DNA of 6,730 nt from an uncultured Caryophanales bacterium (GCA_946401755.1 CAMIVH010000049.1:1-6730), one strand, 5' to 3'; counted from the stretch's first letter, positions 1 to 6,273 are shown. Numbers and translations: made by a program. Notes: generated by a model from the letters alone, not told the origin.

Positions 1-48
1 TCTTTGCCATCTTTACCATCAACGCCGTCTTTGCCATCTTTACCATCA
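1..48. repeat. 27-bp-period tandem repeat within collagen-like coding region
   Basis: A 21-bp stretch at 1-21 recurs exactly at 28-48, a period of 27 bp or nine codons. On the coding (minus) strand it encodes DGKDGKDG(V/A)-type triplets. Such near-identical DNA copies are prone to slippage, so the length of the collagen-like stalk may vary between strains. The array may continue past the left edge. Confidence 0.8.
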
Positions 49-467
49 GCGCCAGCAGGACCTTGTGGACCAGCTTCGCCTTGAGGACCTTGAGGACCGA
101 TTTCGCCTCTATCGCCCTTTTCACCTTGAGCACCTTTGATGTTGCCAGCTGGTTGCCAGGCACCACCAACTTTTAAGAAGATATCCCAAGTTGAGATATT
201 GACGAAAAGGTCACCATTTTTACCATCACTATCAGAAGGGTTCTTTGTGTCCGCTAATAATGACGCACCGTCGGCGCCTCTAACGGATTCTAACCATTCA
301 TCATAGGTCATTGTGCCGCCAGCAGCTTTATACAACTGATAAATTTGTTGCTTTTCATAAGTGCCAGCTTGACTGTTGATTGAAGCGTTTGGACCTTGGA
401 AGTTGCAGCCCGTTAAGAGCATGCCAGCTAATGCCAAACCTACAAACATTTTTGAAGTTTTTTTCAT
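1..467 (-). CDS. Collagen-like (Gly-X-Y) surface lipoprotein, C-terminus cut by window edge
   Basis: Starts at the ATG at 467 and is open to the left edge (155 codons seen). Seen: residues 1-20 are a lipoprotein signal peptide (two lysines after Met, hydrophobic core) ending in lipobox LTGC with Cys21, so the protein should be lipid-anchored on the outer face of the membrane. Residues about 36-66 contain a YEKQQIYQLYKAAGG...YDEWL segment, and about 80-111 a small module (GDLFVN...W...GNI). From Gly112 onward the frame is unbroken Gly-X-Y triplets (GEK, GDR, GPQ, GPA, GKD) to the edge, at least 14. Known: bacterial collagen-like tails form triple-helical stalks on surface proteins, spores and phage tails. 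Inferred: a surface stalk or adhesin with a C-terminal domain outside the window. An AAAGGAG site lies 13 nt before the start, and a good promoter lies upstream. No function beyond surface structure can be assigned. Certainty is high for the lipoprotein and collagen-like calls. Confidence 0.9.
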   Translation of the reverse strand, partial: MKKTSKMFVGLALAGMLLTGCNFQGPNASINSQAGTYEKQQIYQLYKAAGGTMTYDEWLESVRGADGASLLADTKNPSDSDGKNGDLFVNISTWDIFLKVGGAWQPAGNIKGAQGEKGDRGEIGPQGPQGEAGPQGPAGADGKDGKDGVDGKDGK

Positions 468-480
468 AAACTGTCTTTTT

Positions 481-487
481 CTCCTTT
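481..487 (-). promoter_or_regulatory. Ribosome binding site of the collagen-like lipoprotein
   Basis: The minus strand reads AAAGGAG, 13 nt before the ATG at 467. The spacing is longer than the usual 5-9 nt, but no other start or SD competes and the signal peptide begins exactly at this ATG. Confidence 0.7.
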
Positions 488-509
488 TTAAGATATAAAT
501 TTGCCTACA

Positions 510-538
510 ATCATATTTCAATGCAAAACGCATGACAA
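510..538 (-). promoter_or_regulatory. Sigma-A-type promoter of the collagen-like lipoprotein, with spacer inverted repeat
   Basis: On the minus strand the -35 is TTGTCA (533-538) and the -10 is TATGAT (510-515), separated by 17 bp. Transcription would start near 503, giving a leader of about 36 nt. The spacer contains an imperfect inverted repeat at 518-535 (plus strand TCAATGC, AAAAC, GCATGA; one extra A in the left arm) that touches the -35 and could be an operator. The promoter of the M13 peptidase gene at 3295-3322 has the same -35, the same -10 and a related inverted repeat. Confidence 0.7.
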
Positions 539-613
539 TAATTAAAATTTATAGATTTATACGGCAAAAACCGTCAATTTTTATGACAATTATGAAAATG
601 AAAAAATGACAAT
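532..613. repeat. Three direct copies of ATGACAAT upstream of and within the lipoprotein promoter
   Basis: ATGACAAT occurs at 532-539, 583-590 and 606-613 on the plus strand (ATTGTCAT on the minus strand). The first copy contains the -35 of the lipoprotein promoter; the other two lie about 50 and 75 bp upstream of it. They could be binding sites for a regulator, or chance matches in AT-rich DNA. The repeats are seen; the role is inference. Confidence 0.35.
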
Positions 614-663
614 GATGAGATAGATTAATTCGTATTTATTAATAAATATAAGGGTCAAAATTA

Positions 664-678
664 CTATCAAAGTGATAG
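664..678. repeat. Perfect short palindrome CTATCA-AAG-TGATAG
   Basis: Six-base arms (664-669 and 673-678) surround a 3-nt centre, with a copy of CAAAATT on each side. It lies about 130 bp upstream of the lipoprotein -35. It has the size of a dimeric repressor site, but no regulator gene is next to it, so its role is unknown. Confidence 0.35.
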
Positions 679-716
679 CAAAATTTTTATCAATAGGCAG
701 TTAAAAAATATGTTAC

Positions 717-753
717 AAAAAATAAAAAAGTGTAAATAGATAATAGTTACACT
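717..753 (-). terminator. Intrinsic terminator downstream of the EAL phosphodiesterase gene (minus strand)
   Basis: On the minus strand a 7-bp stem AGTGTAA/TTACACT (753-747 with 735-729, 11-nt loop) is followed at once by a T-tract of five T, A, six T (728-717). The stem is AT-rich but the T-tract is long. It lies about 110 bp after the stop codon of the EAL gene and before the lipoprotein promoter, so it separates the two transcription units. It could also end a small RNA started inside this gap. Confidence 0.6.
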
Positions 754-801
754 CGCATTTCGATTTTTAACAAAATCTTCGTTTAAACACGTTAAACCCA
801 A
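717..801 (-). ncRNA. Possible small RNA between the EAL gene and the lipoprotein gene
   Basis: On the minus strand a promoter-like pair, TTGCAT (831-836) and TAATAT (808-813) with a 17-bp spacer, lies just before the hairpin at 773-806 and the terminator at 717-753. A transcript started near 801 and ended at the T-tract would be about 85 nt with no evident reading frame. Against it: the predicted start falls inside the outer arm of the first hairpin, and both hairpins can equally serve as the 3' end of the EAL transcript. No known RNA family is recognised. This is an inference from signal layout only. Confidence 0.2.
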
Positions 802-806
802 GATTT
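773..806 (-). terminator. Two-part hairpin after the EAL gene, possible first terminator
   Basis: An inverted repeat with outer arms AAATCTT/AAGATTT (773-779 and 800-806) and inner arms GTTTAA/TTAAAC (781-786 and 792-797), 13 pairs in all, has a small internal loop and a 5-nt apical loop. On the minus strand it is followed by TGTT, with T residues already inside the stem, so the T-tract is poor. It begins about 60 bp after the EAL stop codon. It may be a weak terminator, a 3'-end stabilising hairpin, or part of a small RNA. Confidence 0.4.
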
Positions 807-865
807 AATATTACACGCATCGTTTTATTAATGCAAGCAAATATTTAAAAATTAGGTTAAATTTT

Positions 866-2809
866 TTATTTGTGGTTTTTTAAGAATTCTAACAAATCTT
901 CTTCTCTTAATGGCTTTGTGAAGTAGTAGCCTTGAATATAATCGATCTCTTTTTGCTTGGAGATTTCCAATTGCTTTTCGTTTTCGACACCTTCAATAAC
1001 GATTGGGATGTTTAAACTCTTGAATAAGTTGATTGCCGCGTTAAAGAAGATTTCAACGTTTAATTGCTCACTTAATAAAGATTTATCAAGTTTAGCGATT
1101 GAGAATGGTAGTGTGATGAATCTCGCCATATTAGAATAGCCGCTGCCAAAATCGTCCATTGCAAACTTAATGCCGTGTTGGCCTAAGTCATTCATAAACT
1201 CTCTAGTTTTGGTTGGATACTTAACAGCGATTGTTTCAGTAATTTCTAAACACAATCTATTAGGATCAATTTGATAATCATTAATAGTCTTAAGGAATCT
1301 TTCACTTGGGTTATTAAAGAATTCTGCACAGGAAACGTTCACTTCTAAGATTTCAATCTGTGGATTTCTTTGCATAAAGGCACATGTTTCATTTAAAACG
1401 AATTGGTCAATATCGTTTGCCAAGCCAAAACTTTCAGCAATTGGGATGAATTCACCAGGACCAACATAGCCTAATTCGTTATTATCTAATCTAATCAATG
1501 CTTCACAGTGATTGAAACATTTCTTTTTAATATCCCAGATTGGTTGATAAACCATATATAAACCTTTTCCGGTTCTTAAACAGTTCTCTAAGATTTCCTT
1601 AATCTTTCTATCTCTGTTAACACGGTCCATAAAGTCTTTACCGAGTTCCACACAGTTAGAATCTCTAAAGTTAATAACGGATAATGTTCTAGCAATGAAG
1701 TTATTATATAAATCTGAATTATAGAAAACCTTTTCGTTAACGAAATAGAACATGTTAACGGTAATCTTAACGTTATTGCCTTTGATGCTTAATGTTTCAT
1801 TGAATCTATTTCTAATTGCGTCAACCATCTCTAATTGTTCTTTATCGTTTCTTAATAAAACAATGAAACGCGAAGAAGTAGTTCTAAAGATAAATGCTTT
1901 CTTATTAACGCTTTGAATATACTTTCTAACGCGATAAACAAGTTCATTCGCGGTCGCTAAACCAAACTTTTCACTAAACATGCCAAAGCTTTCAATATCA
2001 AAGATGATGTAATATTTTCTTTGTTTTTCAAATCTTTGAACATTGATGTATTCAATAAACGCTTCATTATTAAAAGCTTTAGAAATGCGGTCAACTTTAA
2101 TATCTGGATCACAAACAGTCACGACCGCGAACATCGCTGACAAAGTGAATGATAAGCCAGACATAATGTAATTTGGTTGAATTGTTTGAATGGTCGCAGC
2201 GGTAAGAACGATACCCATAATACAAAGAAGAGTGCGCATTAATTCCTTTGGCAAGACTTTTCTATACACAATCGTGTGAATTAAAGTCGCTAAGAAGTTC
2301 ATGCCCCAGTTAACGACATATAACATAAGAAAAGCGGGCCCTGGTTGGAAATCAAAGTATCCGCTTTCTGAATTATAGACAAAAGAGAAATTTAAATGGT
2401 GGAGGCAGTTGGTAAATAGGAAAATGCCTCCTAAAGCAGAAGGAATAATGGTTAATAAGTATAGAGGGGAATATCTTAATGATTTACCAATCGCATACAA
2501 AACAAAAGCATATAAAAGATAGGATTCAACAATCTGCATGAAGAAATAGATTTCTGCGACCGCTTCAACCCAGCCGATATGTACAACATTTGAGTTATCT
2601 AATAAGACACAAAATAGAATACATAACGATACGTTAACAACAAGCGTAACTAAGCCAACACCAAATAAGCGATATGTCGAGACAGGGAATTTCTTTCTAG
2701 AGAAATATGCGACAGTGATCGCCGCTAGAATTATCAAAGAACAAACTTCGAAATAATAGTTAACATGCAAGTTGGTTGGGAGTGCGCCAAATGATGATAA
2801 TAAAGTCAT
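866..2809 (-). CDS. Seven-TM membrane c-di-GMP phosphodiesterase with degenerate GGDEF and intact EAL domain
   Basis: Predicted membrane enzyme that hydrolyses cyclic di-GMP to pGpG. Numbered from the ATG at 2809 (647 aa): seven hydrophobic segments near 22-37, 48-70, 83-108, 115-134, 159-180, 191-209 and 213-233 form an N-terminal sensor-like domain. A GGDEF-type domain follows (about 250-385) whose signature is replaced by TSSRF (311-315), so cyclase activity is unlikely. The EAL domain spans about 408-643 and keeps every catalytic residue I can match to the family: E436 (EAL), N491 (NVS), E522 (EIT), D552-D553 (DDFGSG), K573, E606 (EGVE) and Q626 (QGY). Known: degenerate GGDEF domains often act as GTP-binding or regulatory modules for a linked EAL. 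The frame is open back to a TTG at 2830, but I prefer the ATG at 2809 because AAAGG lies 4 nt before it and the TTG has no SD. It is a single gene, divergent from the M13 peptidase gene, with a leader hairpin upstream. The signal sensed is unknown. Confidence 0.93.
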   Translation of the reverse strand: MTLLSSFGALPTNLHVNYYFEVCSLIILAAITVAYFSRKKFPVSTYRLFGVGLVTLVVNVSLCILFCVLLDNSNVVHIGWVEAVAEIYFFMQIVESYLLYAFVLYAIGKSLRYSPLYLLTIIPSALGGIFLFTNCLHHLNFSFVYNSESGYFDFQPGPAFLMLYVVNWGMNFLATLIHTIVYRKVLPKELMRTLLCIMGIVLTAATIQTIQPNYIMSGLSFTLSAMFAVVTVCDPDIKVDRISKAFNNEAFIEYINVQRFEKQRKYYIIFDIESFGMFSEKFGLATANELVYRVRKYIQSVNKKAFIFRTTSSRFIVLLRNDKEQLEMVDAIRNRFNETLSIKGNNVKITVNMFYFVNEKVFYNSDLYNNFIARTLSVINFRDSNCVELGKDFMDRVNRDRKIKEILENCLRTGKGLYMVYQPIWDIKKKCFNHCEALIRLDNNELGYVGPGEFIPIAESFGLANDIDQFVLNETCAFMQRNPQIEILEVNVSCAEFFNNPSERFLKTINDYQIDPNRLCLEITETIAVKYPTKTREFMNDLGQHGIKFAMDDFGSGYSNMARFITLPFSIAKLDKSLLSEQLNVEIFFNAAINLFKSLNIPIVIEGVENEKQLEISKQKEIDYIQGYYFTKPLREEDLLEFLKNHK

Positions 2810-2852
2810 GATACCTTTGTATTTTAGCAAATAATTTTCTTATATCAATGTT

Positions 2853-2915
2853 AAAAAAATAAGAGATTGAAATAACAAAAATAATTAACACGTCCATCAA
2901 TTATTGTTATCTCTT
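2853..2915 (-). promoter_or_regulatory. Long interrupted hairpin with T-run in the leader of the EAL gene
   Basis: On the minus strand AAGAG-ATAACA-ATAATT (2915-2899) can pair with AATTAT (2886-2881), TGTTAT (2877-2872) and CTCTT (2865-2861). That gives 17 pairs with a 12-nt loop and two one-sided bulges (3 and 6 nt). A and then seven T follow directly (2860-2853). This has the form of an intrinsic terminator or attenuator and ends about 44 nt before the EAL ATG. The stem is almost all A-T, so stability is modest. It does not resemble the GEMM c-di-GMP riboswitch, and no ligand-binding fold is recognised. Confidence 0.4.
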
Positions 2916-3294
2916 GTGGTGGTCTCACTTTTTAGGGGATTTTCAATCAAAATATAAGCAAAAAACAATAAAAAAATTTAAATACGGACAAAGAAAACTT
3001 AAAGAACCACAATAATATAATAAGTATTTAAGAAAAGTTTGATTAAAACACACTTTTTTAGATATATTTTGTTGATATTTTTTTCTTAGAAATTGAAAAA
3101 TGACTTTTCCTTGACTATTTCCAAAACAATGTAACATTTTTGTTTTTATTAAATTTCAAACAATGAGAACAATTTGCTTCAGAAATGGAATTAAAAATTC
3201 CAACACTAATATATATAAGGAATAAAGGGATACAAATAAAAAAGTTAGAAAAAGAAATAACCACTTTTAAGTGAAAAAAATATTGCAAAAGTGT

Positions 3295-3322
3295 TTGTCA
3301 TGCACGCGTTTTCGTGTATGAT
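3295..3322 (+). promoter_or_regulatory. Sigma-A-type promoter of the M13 peptidase gene overlapped by an inverted repeat
   Basis: The -35 is TTGTCA (3295-3300) and the -10 is TATGAT (3317-3322), with a 16-bp spacer. Transcription would start near 3329, leaving a short leader of about 18 nt. An inverted repeat, TCATGCACG (3298-3306) and CGTGTATGA (3313-3321) around CGTTTT, matches at 8 of 9 positions and covers the end of the -35, the spacer and most of the -10. That is where a repressor would block RNA polymerase. The collagen-like lipoprotein promoter at 510-538 shares TTGTCATGC and TATGAT. Confidence 0.75.
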
Positions 3323-3333
3323 TTATAGCCAAT

Positions 3334-3339
3334 AGGGGA
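3334..3339 (+). promoter_or_regulatory. Ribosome binding site of the M13 peptidase gene
   Basis: AGGGGA ends 7 nt before the ATG at 3347. This fixes the start, which also places a classical lipoprotein signal peptide at the N-terminus. Confidence 0.75.
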
Positions 3340-3346
3340 AAAGAGT

Positions 3347-6250
3347 ATGAAAAAACTAAATAAATTAACAATTACTCTAGGCGTCTTCTCTTTGTTATTA
3401 ACTGCATGTCAAGGTACTGGTGTTACAAGCTCATCTAGTGCATCTAGCTCTTCCAGCTCATCAAGTACCAGCCAAGCACCAAAAGAATATAAGGTCACTT
3501 GGAAAAACTTTGACGGAACTATCTTAGAAGTTGATGAAAGGGTCACGGAAGGAACAACTCCAACATATGATGGATTAACTCCGACTAAGGCTGCTGATGA
3601 ACAATATGACTACACATGGACTGGTTGGACTCCAACTGTTTCACCAGTCACAAGCAATACCGAATATGTTGCTACATTTAAAGGCGAACTTAAAAAATAC
3701 GACATCGTTTGGAAAAACTATGATGGCAATGTCCTTCTAGTTGACCACGTCGAATATGGTAAAACACCAACATACAATGGTGCGACACCAACAAAGCCAC
3801 AAACAGATCGTTTCTCATACGATTTTGTTGGCTGGGATCCTGAAGTTAAACCAGTTACTGGTTCAGCGGAATACACCGCCGTTTTTGAAGAAGGTCCAAG
3901 AAAATATACAGTCACTTGGATGAACTATAATGGTGTGATTTTAGAAACAGATAACAATGTACCATATGGCACGATTCCAACTTTTGATGGAGCAGAACCA
4001 CAAAGAATTGGTGATAATCGTTTTGAGTACATTTTCAAAGGTTGGTCTCCAGAAGTTGGCCCTGTCACAGGCGATATTACCTATGTCGCTACATTCACAT
4101 CAAACATCAAGAGATATACAGTCACTTGGTTAAACTATGATGGCACAACATTAGAAGTTGATCAGAATGTCGCTTATGGTTCCACTCCAACATATGATGG
4201 TGATAGACCAACTAAGCCAACAGTCGGTGGTTTCAAACAAACATTTGCTGGTTGGTCTCCAGAAATTACTGCAGTTACTGGAAATCAAACATATACTGCA
4301 GTCTTCGTTAATGGTGATCCAGTATTTGGCTTTGATCTAATCAATTACGAATTAAAACCAGGTGTTAAGCCATCAGATATTCAAGGTGCGCCTTGGATTA
4401 ACTCAAACCTCAACGGCCAAATCAACAAGATTAAAAAACCATCATTAAAAGACGACTTCTATACATCTGTTAACTACGAAAATATCCTTTCTGGTGATGG
4501 TGGCGCCTTTGGCTTAGCGGATCAGTACGTCAATCAAGCGTTATACGAAATCTTCTATGGTGATGAGACCATCAATAATGATATTCTCTGGGCTTTCGGT
4601 GATTTAGCGAGCGCAGGTGACGCTGCAGGTGTTACCAGCTATTTATCTTCTTTCAATTTAGACGATTATTTAAGCAGCAAAGATGCTTTCACCTCTATTT
4701 CTCCATTGTTTACTATCAATAAAGATGGTAACGATTACGAGTTAGGCGTTGATGATGGTTATATCAGTGGTAATTATGATTGCTTAGGGCTTGTTTGGCT
4801 CTATAGCACATATCAAGGCGGTCAAATCTTCTCACAAGAACTATTCAAAATCCTTGATGTCTTAGATGAAACGTTTGGTTTAACCACAACACAAAATCAA
4901 AGAAATGCGGTAGGCGCTCTTGAAAACGATTTTATCAATACTGCTTACCATAACTATACTGGCAGCTCAACAGGATATGAGACCAATGAAATTCCATGGG
5001 CACAACTTAAGAGCGCTTTGTTGGATTTAGGCATTGCGGATGATGCGATGATTTGGATACCAAACCATTATGTTGCTTTATTTAATAACATCTATAACAC
5101 CTATGCTATTAACAGACACAATACTTTAGAAGACCTTGTTAGAACAAGAATTGAATTTGGATGTCGTTTCTTAGCGGGTATCACTAACTATAAGAACATC
5201 AATGTCAGTCTCACAACAATGAACAGATACTCTAGTGGTGTCATGTTTAGCCGCGAAGCTTATATCCATTATTATGATGACAATGGTGCTTTAACAAAAA
5301 TTGCTCAAGCAGCATTACCAATCCTTTATGAACAATCTTATCTAGCACTCCAAGGCTTTAAAGAAGTTAAGGACAAAGTTTCTCAATTAATCACTGACAT
5401 CTTAAGTGGTTTTGAAGAAATCTTTGCGGAAGAAACATGGCTCAGTTCCTCAACAAGAGAAAGAGCGATTAGAAAAATCCAAATGATGTCATTTGAATCA
5501 TGCTATCCTGATTTTTATAAAGATTTTGTCGAGATTAAAGATGATGATTTAGAAACTGTTTCAGGTGTGGCTTTGTTGAGCCGTTATTATGATGCTTATG
5601 TTGAAACTATCTTCAATGGTATTTCTCTACCAAGCCGAGAGTGGTTAACAATGCCAACATACACAAATAACGCTTTCTATAGTCCAACCACAAACTCATT
5701 TGTAATTCTTAATGGTTTAGTTAGAGGCTTATATTACAGTGATGATGTTGAAGTCTTATATGGCACAATCGGCGCCGTTATTGGTCACGAAATTACTCAT
5801 GGCTTTGATAGCAGTGGTTCACAATTCGATGAATATGGTAGACAATCCAGTTGGTGGACAAATGCTGATTGGAATAAGTTTGAAGCAAAAGTGGAAAAGA
5901 TGATTAGTTTCTATGACAGTATTACTTTATGGGGCGATACAAAAGCCATCGGCGATAAGAACAATACTGAAGCGACCGCTGATATGGGTGGCATGAGAGT
6001 CATGTTGCACTTAGCTAAGAAAGTACCTAACTTCGACTATGACTTATTCTTTAGATCATTCGCCTATCTCTGGTGCCGTGCGCCATTTGGTATGGATGCT
6101 GCTCAATCACTTAGAGAAGATACACACCCATTCTATTATTTGAGAACTAACGTGACATTAGCCCAATTCGATGAATTCATCGAAACATACAATATCCAAC
6201 CAGGCGATGGCATGTACATTCCAGAAAACCAAAGAGTAAAAATTTGGTAA
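3347..6250 (+). CDS. Surface lipoprotein: four InlB-type repeats fused to an M13 (neprilysin/PepO-like) zinc metallopeptidase
   Basis: 967 aa, predicted extracellular membrane-anchored zinc endopeptidase. Seen, in order: signal peptide 1-20 with lipobox LTAC and Cys21 as the lipid anchor; Ser/Thr-rich linker 27-43; four tandem modules at about 48-111, 118-180, 187-250 and 257-320 (YTVTW.NYDG...YG.TPTYDG...GWSPEV..VTG..TY.A.F), which match the InlB B-repeat/Flg_new type; then an M13 peptidase from about residue 367 (DDFYTSVN) to the end. Catalytic features: HEITH (H814, E815, H818), third zinc ligand E875 and D879 in EATAD, substrate-binding NAFY (775-778), and H927 and R933 matching neprilysin H711 and R717. 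It ends with GDGMY...RVKIW, the usual M13 C-terminus, so the domain is complete (about 600 aa, near family size). The usual PAG after NAFY reads LNG (788-790), which may alter the S1' region. It has its own promoter and SD and a terminator at 6274-6300. Known: M13 enzymes cut short peptides. Inferred: peptide processing at the cell surface, with the repeats as spacer or adhesive stalk. The natural substrate is unknown. Confidence 0.93.
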   Translation: MKKLNKLTITLGVFSLLLTACQGTGVTSSSSASSSSSSSSTSQAPKEYKVTWKNFDGTILEVDERVTEGTTPTYDGLTPTKAADEQYDYTWTGWTPTVSPVTSNTEYVATFKGELKKYDIVWKNYDGNVLLVDHVEYGKTPTYNGATPTKPQTDRFSYDFVGWDPEVKPVTGSAEYTAVFEEGPRKYTVTWMNYNGVILETDNNVPYGTIPTFDGAEPQRIGDNRFEYIFKGWSPEVGPVTGDITYVATFTSNIKRYTVTWLNYDGTTLEVDQNVAYGSTPTYDGDRPTKPTVGGFKQTFAGWSPEITAVTGNQTYTAVFVNGDPVFGFDLINYELKPGVKPSDIQGAPWINSNLNGQINKIKKPSLKDDFYTSVNYENILSGDGGAFGLADQYVNQALYEIFYGDETINNDILWAFGDLASAGDAAGVTSYLSSFNLDDYLSSKDAFTSISPLFTINKDGNDYELGVDDGYISGNYDCLGLVWLYSTYQGGQIFSQELFKILDVLDETFGLTTTQNQRNAVGALENDFINTAYHNYTGSSTGYETNEIPWAQLKSALLDLGIADDAMIWIPNHYVALFNNIYNTYAINRHNTLEDLVRTRIEFGCRFLAGITNYKNINVSLTTMNRYSSGVMFSREAYIHYYDDNGALTKIAQAALPILYEQSYLALQGFKEVKDKVSQLITDILSGFEEIFAEETWLSSSTRERAIRKIQMMSFESCYPDFYKDFVEIKDDDLETVSGVALLSRYYDAYVETIFNGISLPSREWLTMPTYTNNAFYSPTTNSFVILNGLVRGLYYSDDVEVLYGTIGAVIGHEITHGFDSSGSQFDEYGRQSSWWTNADWNKFEAKVEKMISFYDSITLWGDTKAIGDKNNTEATADMGGMRVMLHLAKKVPNFDYDLFFRSFAYLWCRAPFGMDAAQSLREDTHPFYYLRTNVTLAQFDEFIETYNIQPGDGMYIPENQRVKIW
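3488..4306 (+). repeat. Four tandem InlB B-repeat-like modules inside the M13 lipoprotein gene
   Basis: Repeat units at 3488-3679, 3698-3886, 3905-4096 and 4115-4306 recur with a period of 207-210 bp (69-70 codons). Each encodes a beta-rich module with conserved VTW-NYDG, YG-TPTYDG and GW-PEV-VTG blocks. Protein similarity is high while the DNA has diverged, so these are established copies and not a recent amplification. The family is common in Bacillota surface proteins; its exact binding partner here is unknown. Confidence 0.85.
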
Positions 6251-6273
6251 TTATAACAAAATATATTAAGATA

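Larger units (their letters stand above)
468..865. other. Intergenic region between EAL gene and collagen-like lipoprotein gene
   Basis: These 398 bp between two minus-strand genes contain no credible reading frame. They hold the lipoprotein SD and promoter (481-538), a short hairpin ACGG/CCGT (561-574), three ATGACAAT copies, the palindrome at 664-678, the T-tract terminator at 717-753, the hairpin at 773-806 and a promoter-like pair at 808-836. The rest is featureless AT-rich sequence. Confidence 0.7.
2810..3346. other. AT-rich divergent intergenic region between EAL and M13 peptidase genes
   Basis: These 537 bp lie between divergent genes. They hold the leader hairpin at 2853-2915, a short GC-richer patch at 2916-2938 (GTGGTGGTCTCAC then TTTTTAGGGG), a perfect 7-bp inverted repeat TGGAATT/AATTCCA with a 3-nt loop at 3186-3202, and the M13 gene promoter and SD at 3295-3339. 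A TTGACT...TAACAT pair at 3111-3137 has only a 15-bp spacer and is not called. No clear promoter for the EAL gene was found. The open frame on the minus strand at 2943-3137 has no SD and no recognisable protein character and is not called. Confidence 0.6.

Noticed and set aside
2810..2830. TTG at 2830 as the start of the EAL protein (adds seven residues)
   Set aside because: No SD stands before the TTG, whereas the ATG at 2809 has AAAGG close upstream. The extra residues add nothing recognisable.
2810..3000. c-di-GMP (GEMM) riboswitch upstream of the EAL gene
   Set aside because: I looked on the minus strand for the conserved GEMM core and tetraloop-receptor arrangement and did not see them. 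Only the AT-rich hairpin is present.
2943..3137. 64-codon open frame on the minus strand in the divergent intergenic region
   Set aside because: Composition simply reflects AT-rich DNA (Phe, Leu, Lys, Tyr rich), no SD precedes it and no family is recognised. It also occupies the region upstream of the EAL gene.
3111..3137. Promoter-like TTGACT/TAACAT pair on the plus strand
   Set aside because: The 15-bp spacer is too short and a better placed promoter serves the M13 gene.
3186..3202. Inverted repeat TGGAATT/AATTCCA as a terminator
   Set aside because: No T-tract follows on either strand. It is at most a short palindrome in AT-rich DNA.
3163..3225. 20-codon open frame on the plus strand before the M13 gene
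   Set aside because: No SD, no signal or TM character, and a separate strong promoter for the M13 gene lies downstream, so a leader peptide role is unsupported.
3718..4340. Open frames of 60-65 codons in other frames across the InlB repeats
   Set aside because: They recur because the real gene repeats; each overlaps the M13 lipoprotein gene fully and has no SD or protein character.
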